Of a DNA stretch of 64,000 nt, positions 11,074-23,031 are shown in pieces. The position numbers were made by a program, and so were the translations under genes. Each line of letters begins with the position of its first letter. The stretch's first letter is position 1. The notes beneath the pieces are model-generated. The model saw only the letters and a program-made list of their open reading frames with translations. It made no database searches and had not been told where the DNA came from. The stretch is from Nemania diffusa. Lineage: Eukaryota > Ascomycota > Sordariomycetes > Xylariales > Xylariaceae. Where the stretch lies: positions 2,930,501 to 2,994,500 of the forward strand of contig JBBPUQ010000003.1 in the NCBI GenBank assembly GCA_038501195.1, written 5' to 3'.

Positions 11074-12534
11074 ATGGCCACCCCAACCCTCATGGGTTTG
11101 CCAACCGAAATTTTGGACGAAATTGTCCAGCATGCCTTGCCAGAAGGGTTCGAGAGCCTGGCATTGACTTGCAAGGAATTCTACGCAATCTGTACACCGT
11201 ATATCGAACATCACAACCAGCTCAGCTTTGAATTTCGGTATTTTGTATACAGACCACATGGGTACCAAGGGAAAAGGATAATCCCGTCCATTTACCTAGC
11301 GTTTGAGCTCATTATGCGCATCGCTATGGAACCCCGCGTGGCACGTTATATTGTACACGCAGACTTGAGGCATGATGACTGGCCTCATCGTCCCAGGCTC
11401 CCTCTAGACGCAATACCAGATGTGGATGATGATGGGCCACTAGTCGCATTATTTGCCCAGTCTCCATACCTGGCGCAAGCAGGTTTGGACTGGAAGGAAT
11501 TCTATGCGCAGATTAGAGAAGATTATGAACCATACACCCGTTATTCACAATACGCTGCTGCTTTTCTCCTGACACTCTTACACAACACCAAAATTCTCAA
11601 GCTACCCGTAAACTGGGAACCGGAGGAAAAAACCAACAAGCTTCTCGAAGTCATTGTTCGTAAAGCAAAGCAGCCGGATTTCCTATGGAGTGAGCATAGC
11701 CTAGCCCAAGTCACTGAGTTTGAGCCATATTGTAGGCAGGGCATGGGATCTCCACCAGTTGATTTGAACGAAGCGGTCCCCTTCCTGGCGCTGCCCAATG
11801 TACGGTCATTTTGTGGCCGTAGTTGCTTAGGAACAGGCGGTACCTCTATGCTAATCGTACCCAAAGACCCCTACCTCCACTATGGCGACGCGCTGGAAAC
11901 GGCTAATTTCGAACGGTGTTGTTTCGATGATGTGGTCATTGCCGAATTCCTCAGGCATACTCCGCGTCTTAAGGTATTCCAGTACTCTCACACGTCAAAA
12001 GAGGATGGCGATCACCAAGACTGGGATATCTGCAAATTTGTCACGGCAATCGAGCGCGAGGTAGGACACCAGCTCGAGGAGCTGTCTATCGCTATACGCG
12101 AACTGCATGGCTCAACTCATCCCGGCAAGGCATCGATGGGTGGGTTTCAACGTTTGCAGAAGCTCAAACTCCCCCTCGAGTTTGTAGAATGCAATCCTCA
12201 AGCGGGCGAATTTCAGAACGCCGAAGTAAACGATATTAGTTTCAGGGAGAGCGAAAAGGAGCTACTCATTTGCGATCTAGTGCCTTCTTCAGTTTCCAAG
12301 TTAACATTTGAATCAAGTGGAAGGGACCGGCATGGAATGACCCTCAAGGCTATATTCCATGATCTCGCAGCTATCAAGGAGTCCAAGTTGCCTTCTCTCA
12401 AGCAAATCCACATTTCCTGCATTGGAGATCTTAAGCCGGAGGATGGGTACCGAAGGGAGTGTGAAAGACTAGCTATGGAGATTGAGAAGGTGGGTGTCCA
12501 TTACAGCTTTGGCCACGGCTCCATAGTAATATAG
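11074..12534 (+). CDS. F-box domain protein
   Basis: Single exon, 486 aa. The N-terminus reads MGLPTEILDEIVQHALPEGFESLALTCKEFY, the L-P-x-E-I-L start and CKxF end of a fungal F-box-like domain (about residues 7-40). The remaining 440 residues have a leucine-spaced, mildly repetitive make-up, probably LRR-like, typical of orphan fungal F-box proteins. By family, it would link a substrate to Skp1 in an SCF ubiquitin ligase; the substrate is unknown. The ATG at 11074 sits directly ahead of the domain and no upstream splice is needed. Lineage-specific F-box genes of this type are abundant in ascomycete genomes. Confidence 0.85.
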   Translation: MATPTLMGLPTEILDEIVQHALPEGFESLALTCKEFYAICTPYIEHHNQLSFEFRYFVYRPHGYQGKRIIPSIYLAFELIMRIAMEPRVARYIVHADLRHDDWPHRPRLPLDAIPDVDDDGPLVALFAQSPYLAQAGLDWKEFYAQIREDYEPYTRYSQYAAAFLLTLLHNTKILKLPVNWEPEEKTNKLLEVIVRKAKQPDFLWSEHSLAQVTEFEPYCRQGMGSPPVDLNEAVPFLALPNVRSFCGRSCLGTGGTSMLIVPKDPYLHYGDALETANFERCCFDDVVIAEFLRHTPRLKVFQYSHTSKEDGDHQDWDICKFVTAIEREVGHQLEELSIAIRELHGSTHPGKASMGGFQRLQKLKLPLEFVECNPQAGEFQNAEVNDISFRESEKELLICDLVPSSVSKLTFESSGRDRHGMTLKAIFHDLAAIKESKLPSLKQIHISCIGDLKPEDGYRRECERLAMEIEKVGVHYSFGHGSIVI

Positions 12535-12884
12535 CCATTCAATAAGGCGGTTGATATGGGCCATGGGACCACGGTACTTGGTATAACTTAATAGACAAAG
12601 CACGTCTTCGAACATGTTGTCGCCAAAAGGAAGTTTCGTTTCCTTATACTGTTCAAGGCCGAAAAAAATCACATCATGCCACGCCCCACTCTATTTGGGA
12701 TTCTCTACAGAGCAGGGAGCGGGACGGAGAGGGGTACAGGTGGGGCGGTTACCTAATACGGACCAAGCGTGGGAATACGAGTCTTTCCCCGCGTCCCAAC
12801 ACTTGAGCTAGAGAGCTACCTAACCAACCAGACTTTGCCTTCGTTACAGAATAGGTAGTCCAGTCTACTTGGCTAGCATTCGAG
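12535..12884. other. Short intergenic region
   Basis: 350 bp between two same-strand genes. It should hold the terminator of the F-box gene and the promoter of the next. Nothing else is evident. Confidence 0.4.
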
Positions 12885-13607
12885 ATGCCCGATACAGCCG
12901 AGACCCCAGCAAGCTTTGCCAGTCTACCTAGCGAACTTCGAAACGAGATATATGAGTTAATCTTATTGCACGAAGAGCCTCTTCATCCTGCGATTGCTTT
13001 CGATTGCTTCCGACCACGAAAAGGTCTCACGCCTGGGCTACTCCGTGTGAGCAAGGCCGTCCACCGCGAAGCCAGCTCGCTATTCTACGGCAATAATCAT
13101 TTCAATCTTTCCTATGGCCTCCCCCGGCAAGCAATCTTCTTTCTCAAGAGGATTGGTAGCAACGCAGCTTATATTCGGCATCTCGCAATCACCTATCCGG
13201 ACTTCTTCTGTCTAGACCCTGGCGATGTCACACTCGACAAGGACAGCGTTAGCGTCCTGGCCACCATTAAGCGCCGCTGCACCAACCTGAACTCACTCAC
13301 GACGGCCCTATATCGGACAACTAACATAGATCACAGAATCGACTGGCCAGACAGCCACAAGATTGCCGACGAGCCATTGGAGCTAGTCGATGCCCACTTT
13401 AGAGCCATCACGTCCCTGCAGGAGATCAATCTTGGAGTATATGAGGACCTCCAAAGCGATCAGTTAAGACAGATAACGAAGTGCCACGGATGGACGATCA
13501 GCACACTGCAACCTGTGGAAGAGGATCGTGGCTGGCGCTTCCGTAACTTTATTGACAGAGGAGACTTCGGCGATAATAATTATGATGACTACGGTCATAA
13601 TGATTGA
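12885..13607 (+). CDS. Small LPxELRNxIY-type protein
   Basis: Single exon, 240 aa. Begins with SLPSELRNEIYELIL (about residues 13-27), followed by LLRVSKAVHREASSLFYGNNHF (about 54-75). This is the F-box-like module common in fungal 2EXR/DUF-type hypothetical proteins, where a short helical motif leads into an LRVS(K/R)xxxxEAxxxFY motif. Function is unknown. The tail is rich in Asp, Asn, Tyr and Gly. The frame continues past the TGA stop with the same low-complexity composition for nine more codons, to TAG at 13635, so the annotated stop may be a recent nonsense change close to the natural end. Confidence 0.85.
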   Translation: MPDTAETPASFASLPSELRNEIYELILLHEEPLHPAIAFDCFRPRKGLTPGLLRVSKAVHREASSLFYGNNHFNLSYGLPRQAIFFLKRIGSNAAYIRHLAITYPDFFCLDPGDVTLDKDSVSVLATIKRRCTNLNSLTTALYRTTNIDHRIDWPDSHKIADEPLELVDAHFRAITSLQEINLGVYEDLQSDQLRQITKCHGWTISTLQPVEEDRGWRFRNFIDRGDFGDNNYDDYGHND

Positions 13608-14331
13608 GACGATTATGGCAATGATAGTGACTTCTAGAGGAGAGCGGCGGACTGAGAAGAAACTTCTAACGCTGGTAGATTTGTTTCCAAATCTGCGCAT
13701 TTTTTATATATTGGTTACCTCATCCCTTTAATCACCTATTGATGGGCTTTTTCAGGGTCGTTCGGGGGAGCTAAGTTTTATAGATGCCTGCAATTGCTGT
13801 AATAAGCTAGCAGATAGGCCACCAAAACTATCTAGTCTAGGCTTAAGTTACAAGAGGCCATGGTGGCATTATACGTCTTTAGCTATTCACTCTGACATCG
13901 ATTCCCATCAAGACCCCATTTTTATGTAAATCCTCCTTCCCCAAGAGACAATCTCAACTTTCAATTCCATGTATAAATCAAAAGTTTTATGCATGTGACT
14001 GGAATTTCCGCGGATTTTTCTTCGACCTCAATCATCAGTCAGATCAATTGTCACTGCTGGGCGCTTCGCTGCACGAGATTCATCCATATCTTCATCGACG
14101 TCCACAATCTCACTTATTTCTCTCTTTACAGCAGATTTATTGTGACTCTTCGCGTCTTGACCCGACTATTACATGCAGTTAGTGCCTGTCAGCAGAACCA
14201 CAGTGTTAGAGACGTACGTTTAGTTGATCGAGCTGCTCTTGCGCAACTAAAACGTCCGTTGTTAGTCAAAATTTAAAGTAAGCAAGGTTTGCGAGGCCAA
14301 TCGGCCTCGGTACTCAATGTGGGAGTCGCCG
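13608..14331. other. Convergent intergenic region
   Basis: About 720 bp between the 3' ends of a plus-strand and a minus-strand gene. A chance ORF near 13989-14276 has no supporting features. Both terminators should lie here; none can be pinned from sequence. Confidence 0.4.
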
Positions 14332-15325
14332 TTATTTAATATTTCCTCGCCAAGCTATAGATAGAGTCAGGTCTTGAGAGCACTCACGACGGTAGACCTC
14401 CTCCTTAGTCATGTTATAGACGGATTTTGTGATAATAGGGGCAACTAGCTCGGGTGACGGTGTTCGTGGAATAACAAGTTCCTGTTTCAATCCCTCTGCA
14501 TTTATGTGGTAAGTATATATATGTATGGCATTACAAGAGTTTTCTTACCTTGGGATCTATACATGAAACGGAAGATTCCGATCGGGCCATTGTCTCCAGC
14601 CACTGGACGATAGGTCGTCCACTTAAGCTCTCCAATGATCTCCTCCTTGCCAAATCTAAAACTATTAACGAAGGGCAAGAACATTATATGATGAGTAATT
14701 ACATACGATGTATAGTGGGTAGAAAAGTTTTTTTTGAGTGCCTTTTCTGCAACTCTGAGCTTATTGTTGTTGGCCTTATCTGGCTTTGCCTTCTCTGTGC
14801 GTCCCAAAACACATCGCTCGAGTGAGATCTGAATTATGCCGATATTCTTTAAGGTCTCTGTGTTTTCCTCGATCTGTGCGGTATTGTGGCTGTCATCTAA
14901 AAGAGAGATTAATATGAGCCGGTGTGTATATAACTGGAAGAATCTGTACCTTTGTTTATCATGGAGAATTTAAATCTCTGGCGACACCAGTTCTGGGACT
15001 CTTTTGAATATACAAATCTCTTTTTCATAGTCGTATATTTGGTGCCTGGGTCGATAAAACAACCTCTCATCCAACTGCCATCAATTTTCAGTTGAGCACA
15101 AAGGCTGTGCTCGATGTCATCCCACGCATATACATTGTTATCAATTGTCACTTTGACGGAGAACTTCGTATCGTCGATAGCTTCAATATACTTGGAGACA
15201 ACAGGGCGTTTAGGATTGGCCTCAGGGCTTGGGTCTGCTGTGCGGGGATCTTCATACTCGGTGACGTTCTGGCCATCTACCTGAATCGTCACCTTAACGC
15301 CAGGAACTTCGTTGAGAACCGCCAT
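14332..15325 (-). CDS. DUF7918-like hypothetical protein
   Basis: Four exons read on the minus strand: 15325-14950, 14896-14707, 14658-14549, 14495-14332, giving 279 aa. All three introns are 48-53 bp and GT-AG. The N-terminus MAVLNEVPGVKVTIQVDGQ, then VSKYIEAIDDTKFSVKVTIDNN and a central block with LGRTEKAKP and VAEKALKK, fit the DUF7918 family of fungal proteins as I remember it, including the small beta-sandwich start and the conserved VSEKALKG-like block. Function is not known. A 33 bp segment near the C-terminus has intron-like ends, but it is too short and in frame, so it was kept as coding. Confidence 0.72.
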
Positions 15326-16312
15326 TGCGGATGGCTAGGAAAGACCAAAATCGTCTTATCGAAGCAGTAGGCTGTAGATTGATTGATGATTGTAGAGGTC
15401 AAGGATTATACACCATGGAGGTTACCAACTAATAAAGTGCAATCAAAACGAGGATGTGAGTTGAAGCCAGCTGCATAAGAATTTGCAGAGGCAGAAGTAC
15501 CTACCTTGAATATATAGGTAGAGAGAGAGGGGGGGGATGGGGGGGATAGAGAGGAACCATAAGAGTTGTAGCTACCTCCCTAGGTGGGTACTTGCTGTAA
15601 ACCAAGTGAGGAGAGCCCTAGAGGGGGCTGCTACCTGCTAGATCCTTTCTCGAGCGTAACTAATGTTTTTAAAGGAAGTTACCATGTATCGGATAAGTAC
15701 TTAATGGAAGGCGCGTGATTAGAATAAGTGTGAATGGCAGGTGCTTATGACGGTCGAGAACCCTTATAAATCGTTGTCGACAAAACCGCCATACCATGTT
15801 CCTGAACTAGAATAATAGTTCTAGCATTATTGGGGGCTTCCTCCATTTGTAAAGCAGCTAATAGAGCTCATAAAGACTCTCTAGTGCCCTACTTAGTTAA
15901 CGGCCCCAGGTGATTAATTTTTTCAGTTTATCAGCCGCTGTGGTAGTAGACTTGGCTATAAAAGGAGTAGCATATGGATTAATATTATTAATTTAATAAA
16001 TATAATTTAAATCGATTCAATAAAATAATGATCAAAAATCAAAGATAAATAAAATAAACCCTTAAAAATATAAGTACTACAGAAAGCCTAGGGTAGTGCG
16101 GTTATAGTACTATATTAATGATGAAATATGCGATGTAGAAAGTACCTTATCTATCTAAATCAATACAGGTGGGTCGTGGGCCTACAGGCTGGCACCCCTT
16201 GCCAGTCTGTAGCAAATATTACTTTTTAATTTTTAATTAATAACTGAAAACTATATGACTAAATTCACAAGCCTGCCTGTTTGCACTAACAGGACAATGC
16301 TGCTTGGCTCGC
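15326..16312. other. Left boundary spacer of the cluster
   Basis: No gene is supported. A purine-rich simple repeat (gagagagagggggggg) lies near 15520-15555, and a strongly AT-rich block of A/T runs lies near 15965-16075. The AT-rich block may mark the left edge of the biosynthetic cluster; this is inference. The terminator of P450-A should lie near its right end. Confidence 0.4.
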
Positions 16313-18329
16313 TTAGTGAGTGCCTTCTTGACTGCGTCTCCGAATTAGGATCCTCGCTGTAGGGTCCGGATACACGTTCTCATCTGAACACATGTTGACA
16401 GGTCTGACCTGACCCTCGAGGAATCGAAAGTCAAACTGTAAAAGTAGGTGCCCTAGGATCAACTTAATCTGCTGACTAGCAAAGAAGCGCCCCGGACAAG
16501 CCAGCCTGCCGTGGCCAAAATGGAGGTTCTGACAGTCGGTCGCAGCAAACTGATACCGGTTCGCGTTTTCCGGGTGCGCTGCATCCTCGCGAAGGCGGAC
16601 CCAGCGAAAGGGGTCAAATATGGATGGGTCCCCACCCGGAAACAAGTCCGGGTCGTGGAGCACGGCATCTGATGCCATGCAGAAATGAGTGCCGGCCGGG
16701 ATACGCGTTCCGTCACTAAGCTCTATCGAGGTCCTAGCGATCCGATTAAATGCAACTGCGTTTCATAATGATTAGTTGCGGTTCTACCAATGTAGGGAAA
16801 GAGAGCATGCTGTACTAGAGAAATGAGATTGACGAGCGGGTGGTAATACGCTATCCATGCTTAGATGATGGACTTTTATACTTACTGAGAGCAGGAGGAT
16901 TCATTCGCTGGGATTCTTTGAGAAAACTGTCGAGTTTCTTGAATATTGGTATAATCGGTCGCTTCCATCCGCCATGATTGTCAAGAATATGACGCAACTC
17001 GCTTCTCAGAGGTTCAAAATAGTCGGGATGAGCACAGAGGTCGTAGATGGCATGTGTTATAGACATGGTCGTAGTATGAATCCCCGCTAGGCTTAGCATG
17101 AGCTGCCGGTGAGCTATCTTGTCCGGCTGCCCTTCAACGCTGTCCCCCATGTCCATCATCCACTGCAGAAAATCTTCGCCCTTGTCATAACATTCGGTTG
17201 CACTATTGGTCTGCTGGAGTCGGCGATACCGTATGATGGGAGAGATGATGCGTTTTGCCATGGCCACATTGTGGCGGACACGCCAGTACGAGGGTATCAG
17301 TGGCGCTACGATCGGATGGAGGTACGATGGGAGCATTCGTAGTGTCATGATGACACTGTAGGAATTCTCAGTGAAATTCATCGCCGTTAACAGCCATTCT
17401 TCGTTGCGACATGTCTCCGGCCCAACTAGTATTCGGGCTGACACTCGTGCAACTACCCGCAAGATGAGCTTGTAAATGGACACATTCGTCCATTGGTCTA
17501 CGAGATTGATCATGTTAGTATATGGCATAGTAGGTGTCAGTGGCGAGAAACATAGCAAGTACAGAAAGTGAAGGGTGAAAGGATACAGTACGATATGACG
17601 AAGTCCGAAACGATGACAAGAACAAGAGCGTGTTTTGGGTAAAGGCAGTGGGCAAAAGCAACGTACTCACCCTGGCAGTCCGGGAACTCTACACTAAGGG
17701 CGTACTCTAGCTCCTCTGTCATGAGAGGGGTCGCTATGGACAGACTTGGTGTAAGACGGTGCTGAATGACACGGCTTGGAAGGTCGCCTTCAAGAAGAAT
17801 ACTTCCCCCTGCATACTTGCCCGAGATATTCTTGATATGTGCGTCCATGGCACTGACTTGGTCCTCGGGCATGACTCGGAGTTCATCCAGGTGCCTATTT
17901 GGCACGACAAGAATATCACCATCGTTACGACGTATCCTGAAGGGCGCGTTTTTAAACTACAGACACAGTTATTAAGGGAATGCTTCTTGTGAGTGACTTC
18001 CTCTGCCTCCATCAACCAATGACGTGCCGCGTTTTCTTCTTTCCCTTTCATCATACATGTGACCTAAGATAGGTGCTTACCTTTTGATACCCCTCTTGGA
18101 TCATGGACTTGCTGCCGCTCCTGAAGCGCAGCCCTATGAGCCAGCCGGGCTCTAAGGCTGATCTTCGACCTACAAGCGGCTCTTGAGGACGAAAGAGGAT
18201 CGACCATACGCTTCGGATAACATGCACGCCAAGAAATATAAGAATGCCTGTTTGGTAAAGGGAAGCTTCACTCATGCCCTTTAGTGTATCGCCAAGAACG
18301 GAGGTCCTGAGGTTAGTCATGACATTCAT
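16313..18329 (-). CDS. Cytochrome P450-A, diterpene-oxidase-like
   Basis: Four exons on the minus strand: 18329-18081, 17956-17671, 17497-16886, 16755-16313, giving 529 aa. An N-terminal hydrophobic helix (about residues 25-42) anchors it in the ER membrane. P450 signatures: AGIHTT in the I-helix, ESQR for the K-helix ExxR, and the haem loop FGHGRLACPGR with Cys at about 469. This haem-loop style is typical of fungal P450s of the ent-kaurene oxidase/GA-cluster kind. Intron phases (0, 1, 1) match P450-B and P450-C, so the three are paralogues. Expected role is hydroxylation or multi-step oxidation of the diterpene skeleton. The start could also be the second Met at residue 4. Confidence 0.92.
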
Positions 18330-19159
18330 CTTGATCCTAGATGATATTAACGTGTAGCACAGACCAGTGAAATGCTACTCTCCTAGTGAAAATAGAACGC
18401 TGTCTTAGCGGGCCATCGAACTTATTTTCAGAGGCGCCTCATTCCCTATCCTTACTTATCACCGGGATATATAGAGGGCAATGCAACCTGAATCTGATTG
18501 TATGAGTTCAAGATTATTGCCACAACCTATAGCTGATAATTACAAGGCTAGGGGCGGGGGTTATGCTTTGAGCCTCATCCGCGGCAGCTGCTCCAAGGCA
18601 TCTCACCTGTATTCTCCTTGGTCGCGCGGAGTGAACGAAAGAGGAAGACCGCTTACCGCGCACCATATATATATGGTGGGTAACAGTATTGATAGGAAGA
18701 CAGGTTAAATACGGCGTACTGCCGGGTTGACAAATACGAACCAACTGGTGATACAGCAGGGTGGTAACGGTTGGCAAATGACGCAGACAAAGGATTCACG
18801 GCATATCACTTAGTGTGTCCGCTTCGTGGTGTGTTGCTACTCTGAATTCATTTCCTATTGGAAGCGCGGGGGTAGTTGGGGATGTGTTAGCTGCGCGGCC
18901 TCCCTGCTTATCAACCTGCACATTCACCACCTAAGTATGTCCGAGGCGAACTCGCGAACGTGGCCGTCAATCTGTAAGCAGTTCTATTCCCAGAGCCTTG
19001 GATCGACATGTATTTCGTGTTGGTCCTTACGAATGTCTCTTGCAGAGTATTTCTTGCACAGTATTCCATCTTCACCTAACCTTTCTGAGTCTAGAGTATC
19101 GATCAACCCATCAGCCCTCTCCATTGCTTGCAGTGTCCAGATCCGCAGCTCGTCCAAGT
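18330..19159. promoter_or_regulatory. Divergent promoter, P450-A / rhodopsin-like gene
   Basis: About 830 bp between divergent starts, so both promoters must lie here. A TATA-like run (accatatatatatggt, about 18662-18676) is visible. I could not pick out a convincing repeated operator. Confidence 0.4.
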
Positions 19160-20366
19160 ATGGATTCCGCACTAGACACCATACACCCGGGCGATCCTGG
19201 TCGGAAAATTGTCATTCTAGGCGTCTCGTGGACGCTAACACCGCTCTGCACCTTCTGTGTCCTTGCTCGTCTCCGCATCCGCAGCCGGCGGCCTAGTCAG
19301 CTTGGGTGGGACGACTACACAATTGTGATAGCTACGGTAGGCATTCAAGTCCCAGGCATTTTGTTGCATACGAGCGCGCTCTGGTGTCTGTGCCTTAACT
19401 GTGTGTTGACGTGACTCTCGCTAGGTCTTCCAAATATTCCACCAAGTAGCCGTTACCATTGCCTGTCACTATGGCGCCGGCATGCACGACCAAGATCTCA
19501 CTTCTGACCAGCTAGTGAACATAATCATGTGGTTCTGGATCTCCACTACCCCGTCTCTAGTCGTCTCTGTTGTCTCCAGGATATCCTCTGCCATCCTGTT
19601 GACCCGCATATTCAACAGTATCATATGGTTTAAACGGTTTCTCGTCGTCTGTACCGTCCTCCAGGGCATCGGTGGTGCGCTGGCTATCATCTCTGTCTAC
19701 ACTCAGGCGCGGCCAATCCAGAGTCTGTGGAACCCTATGGTTAAGCCCACGAGCACTGGCAACCGCCTATTCGAAAAGGTTGTTGCGAGTGGCTTTTCCC
19801 CAGGTTAGTTGACATCGAGCAACCTACAATACCCAGACTGACAGTGGGCGCGATACACAGCGGTTTTTGCGTTCACCGATCTGGCTTACGTCTTCATCCC
19901 TGTCACAATCGTATGGAGGCTTAACATGCCGCTGCGCCGGAAGATCGGTTTAATCATTGTATTGAGCTTATCCCTCGTCAGTGTTGTTGGTTCCATCATG
20001 AAGGCCGTTACCTCCGCATTCGCACTCGACGAGTTCGAGTCTAGCCTAGTTATACTGTGGGCCAATCTTGAGCAGACCATCAACCTAATAGTGAATTGCG
20101 TGCCGGCGCTGCGCACCATCATTTTGTCTGAGATTCCCATTGTGCGCTCGGTCGGCACATCACTTATTCGTCTGGTCACTAGGAGAGGCAGTGAATCTAG
20201 CCTGGGGTCAGGTCGGTCCCGTCAAAGCGCTAAGGGGTATCGCGATCTGGAAGGACAAGGTGCCATTCGTGGCTCTACCCATGAACAAGTAGAGAATCAA
20301 TCTCCCCAAGGCATCGAACTCAACACGTACAAGGCTCGGGTTCACTCGTCGAGTGAAATCGGTTAG
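19160..20366 (+). CDS. Fungal rhodopsin-like integral membrane protein
   Basis: Three exons: 19160-19336, 19425-19803, 19861-20366, giving 353 aa. Seven hydrophobic segments are present, and the motif LGWDDYTIVIA after helix 2 is the hallmark of the fungal rhodopsin-domain/SAT4-PTH11-like membrane family. The C-terminal 80 residues are polar and Ser-rich, presumably cytoplasmic. The first intron is 88 bp and the second 57 bp, both GT-AG; the frame is continuous across both. Biochemical function of the family is mostly unknown; members occur near secondary-metabolite genes and in PTH11-type signalling. It sits between P450-A and the regulator, so it may belong to the cluster, but nothing in the sequence proves this. 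Confidence 0.88.
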
Positions 20367-20519
20367 AGACACGAGGTTGGTGCTACATGGACGTACAGGA
20401 CAGAGCGCACCCAAATAGCACGAGAGCTCCAGATGTAGCAATGAAGCAGATACATATCGGATACTCAGATAGGATAGGTTCAAGTTTCATTCCCTGCGAG
20501 TATATTGTTCGAAAGAATA

Positions 20520-21924
20520 TCAAAATGCGTCGAGTGTAATGCACATGCGATCCCTCAGTTCCATCGCGATGGCCTTATGTACCGGCCATGGATGTCTGTC
20601 TATCACATCTTGAACTTTCTGGATCAAGGAAATGCACTTCCCGACACGGGCCATCAAAAGGCTGCGCAAGACGTGTATCTCGTCGTCATCATCGAGCTGC
20701 CAATGTCCGATCTTAAGATTTTGTGAATCTCGATGCTCACAGTCGTACCTTTCGCCACTACTTGTTCTCGATGATTCATGAGAGTCGGCTCTGTCATCGT
20801 TAGTGGGACTGCATATAGCTGAATCCAATTGCGACGATACCTGATGAGTCAACTCATCAGACGTAGTAGAATGCGACGAGCGGGCCTGTCTGTGAACACG
20901 CGCGCGTTTCTTGGCTCCTCCATTGGAGTGTTTGTCGGCAGACGCGCCCTCGAGGCTGCAGGCAATGTTTTTGCACATTGTCAGGATTAGCATTACGAAC
21001 TCGGACTTCGACTTGCAGGAGTGGCACTGCAAAAGTGCTTCGCAGCTAGTTAGGGCGGTCTTCAATCTTCGCAGTAGTTTGTCCATTGTGAGCGAGCCGC
21101 TTTGTAGCTCCCAGACGATGTCCGCTTCTATTGACTCATGAGATTGTAAGGCAAGATTGAGGCAGGAACATTGACTAGGACCGGAATTGAACACGAACAT
21201 TTGACGATAATCGGCGTTGAGAGTGTGCAATGGTTTGGCACCACCACTGCACTCGTCAAAGGTGATAGGCTGGCCGGACGAGTCTCTTGTAGATTCCAAT
21301 GGTAAGGATTCAAGAGGGCCACTCGTGGTGTCGCACTGAGAAACAAAGAACTGCTGAATGTCTGCCCCAGGACTTGAGCCAAAAGAAAAGTCGATGTCTG
21401 TGCCAAAAGGCAGCTCAATGTTGGCTGCTTCATCATTCCTGGCCATCACATCCACGGAGGGAGACCTCTGAGAAACTGCCCTTTTGGAGCAGGCCAACGA
21501 AGCGGCGGCGTGAGCACCAGCGTGTTGCATCCCGCTGGCTGTGGTCGCTACACCATTACGTTCTTTGGCAGGAGAGTAGGCAGTTGTGCTGGCCACCTTT
21601 GGGGCCCTTGTAGGATAGGCTTCCTTCGATGCCGTACTCTGAGATGCCTGAGAGCTAATATAGTGGCACTGAAGGCTTTTAGCCAGGCAGCGCCGGCAGC
21701 CATGCACCTCACCGGTGCACTTGGACTAGAACTCGAGATTAAACTATTGTCGCCCCTGCAGTGTTTGGGAACGCGCAACGGCAGCATACCTTCCTCGCAC
21801 GGCATGGTTCGCAAGCTTTATGGGCGGGTGGTGCGGCGCGCTTTTTCTCGAAGGGTGCATCGGTGGCTTCAAGAAGATAGGGCCCGTCGGATGATACGGT
21901 GTGCCTGAGCGTGCCAAACATCAT
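20520..21924 (-). CDS. Zn2Cys6 regulator, AflR type
   Basis: Two exons on the minus strand: 21924-21790 and 21725-20520, giving 446 aa. The binuclear zinc cluster is split by the 64 bp intron and is perfect after splicing: Cys38, 41, 48, 55, 58, 65 (CX2CX6CX6CX2CX6C). A Ser/Ala-rich linker follows, then a block around residues 220-300 (CSCLNLALQSHESIEAD, later CEALLQCHSCKSK) that matches the AflR-type regulatory domain of aflatoxin/sterigmatocystin regulators. Such proteins switch on the cluster that carries them. It is divergent from P450-D across a 1.1 kb shared promoter, consistent with being the pathway-specific activator. The DNA site is unknown; AflR-like proteins bind palindromes such as TCGN5CGA. 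Confidence 0.92.
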
Positions 21925-23031
21925 TCAGCCGCGATGAACTCGGTCAATCTTTATTTTCATTGTCTCCACCGTTTGTAGGGGCAAGGAGATATTCCAAGAC
22001 AAACACCTGAGCTGGCTGCGAGCCTACCAGGCTACTTAAAACGAGGCAGGCTGCTGTCGGCTGGCTCTCCTATATCAACAGTATGCAGCCAGCAGGTCCT
22101 CTGAAGGAGCTGTTGATGCCACCCTCCCACACCTAAAGTTGCATACCAACACGCTATACGACTGCATTATCATGGTGCTACTCCGTCAGCAAGGCCAGTG
22201 ACACTCCGTACATAGTTAACATATATAAGGCACCACCTTTTACCGCAGCAGTATTCCAGACCGCTGAGGCTCTACTCGCTTGCTCTAACAAGATCGCATA
22301 ACAAGACCGCATAAGTTGACGGCTGATCAATGCATGAATGACTATAGGAAAGATCCTCGAAAATATAAATAATAGGCCGATATCAGTATAGTCCAGAATA
22401 CTTAGGGGGTTTTTTTTTTTCTCTTGGCCATTCTTGTAGACTTCGGGATCGTAAACGGGAAATGAAATCTGTGTACTTTCTAGCAGCCGCCATCGTTAAT
22501 GATGGGACTACTGGCTCATGCGGAACACGCGGCAGGCTATGAGGTAGTAATTCCTTGCGTAGCAAATAACACTTGCAGCCGCCTTTTGATAAATTATCTT
22601 GTGCTCCCCGAGAGTTAACATGCTTGGTTCCAATATCGGTTGTCTCGCCCCCATGAGCACCCGCATAGGCACATGTGATTATAGGCCGTTATGTATGCCC
22701 ATAGGTTAGGTAGGTAGGTAGGTACTGTATATGGCACAGGTATGACAGGGGTAGTGGATTGAGTGGTGCAGCTCTGCATTTGGGGGGCCTTGCCTCATGT
22801 TAGAAGGGCAGACCTACCTAATGCAGTAAATTGTTATCTACTGTAAGAGAGGGAGGTCCTGACAGCACTAATTTCCACTGTGTCATCTGGGGGACTCTGG
22901 CCGCTTCCTTCTTCTACAACTCTTTACTGCTAATCTAAACATCAGACCTATTTCAATATTTTCCTGGGCGCTCAACCATATTAGACGTCACTCTCGTCTT
23001 TAGTAATTAATAATCGTCCTCTTCTGTCACC
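21925..23031. promoter_or_regulatory. Divergent promoter, regulator / P450-D
   Basis: About 1.1 kb between the divergent starts of the AflR-type regulator and P450-D. A TATA-like sequence (acatatataag) lies near 22219-22229. A taggtaggtaggtaggtac microsatellite lies near 22706-22725. No ORF in the interval is credible. Confidence 0.45.
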
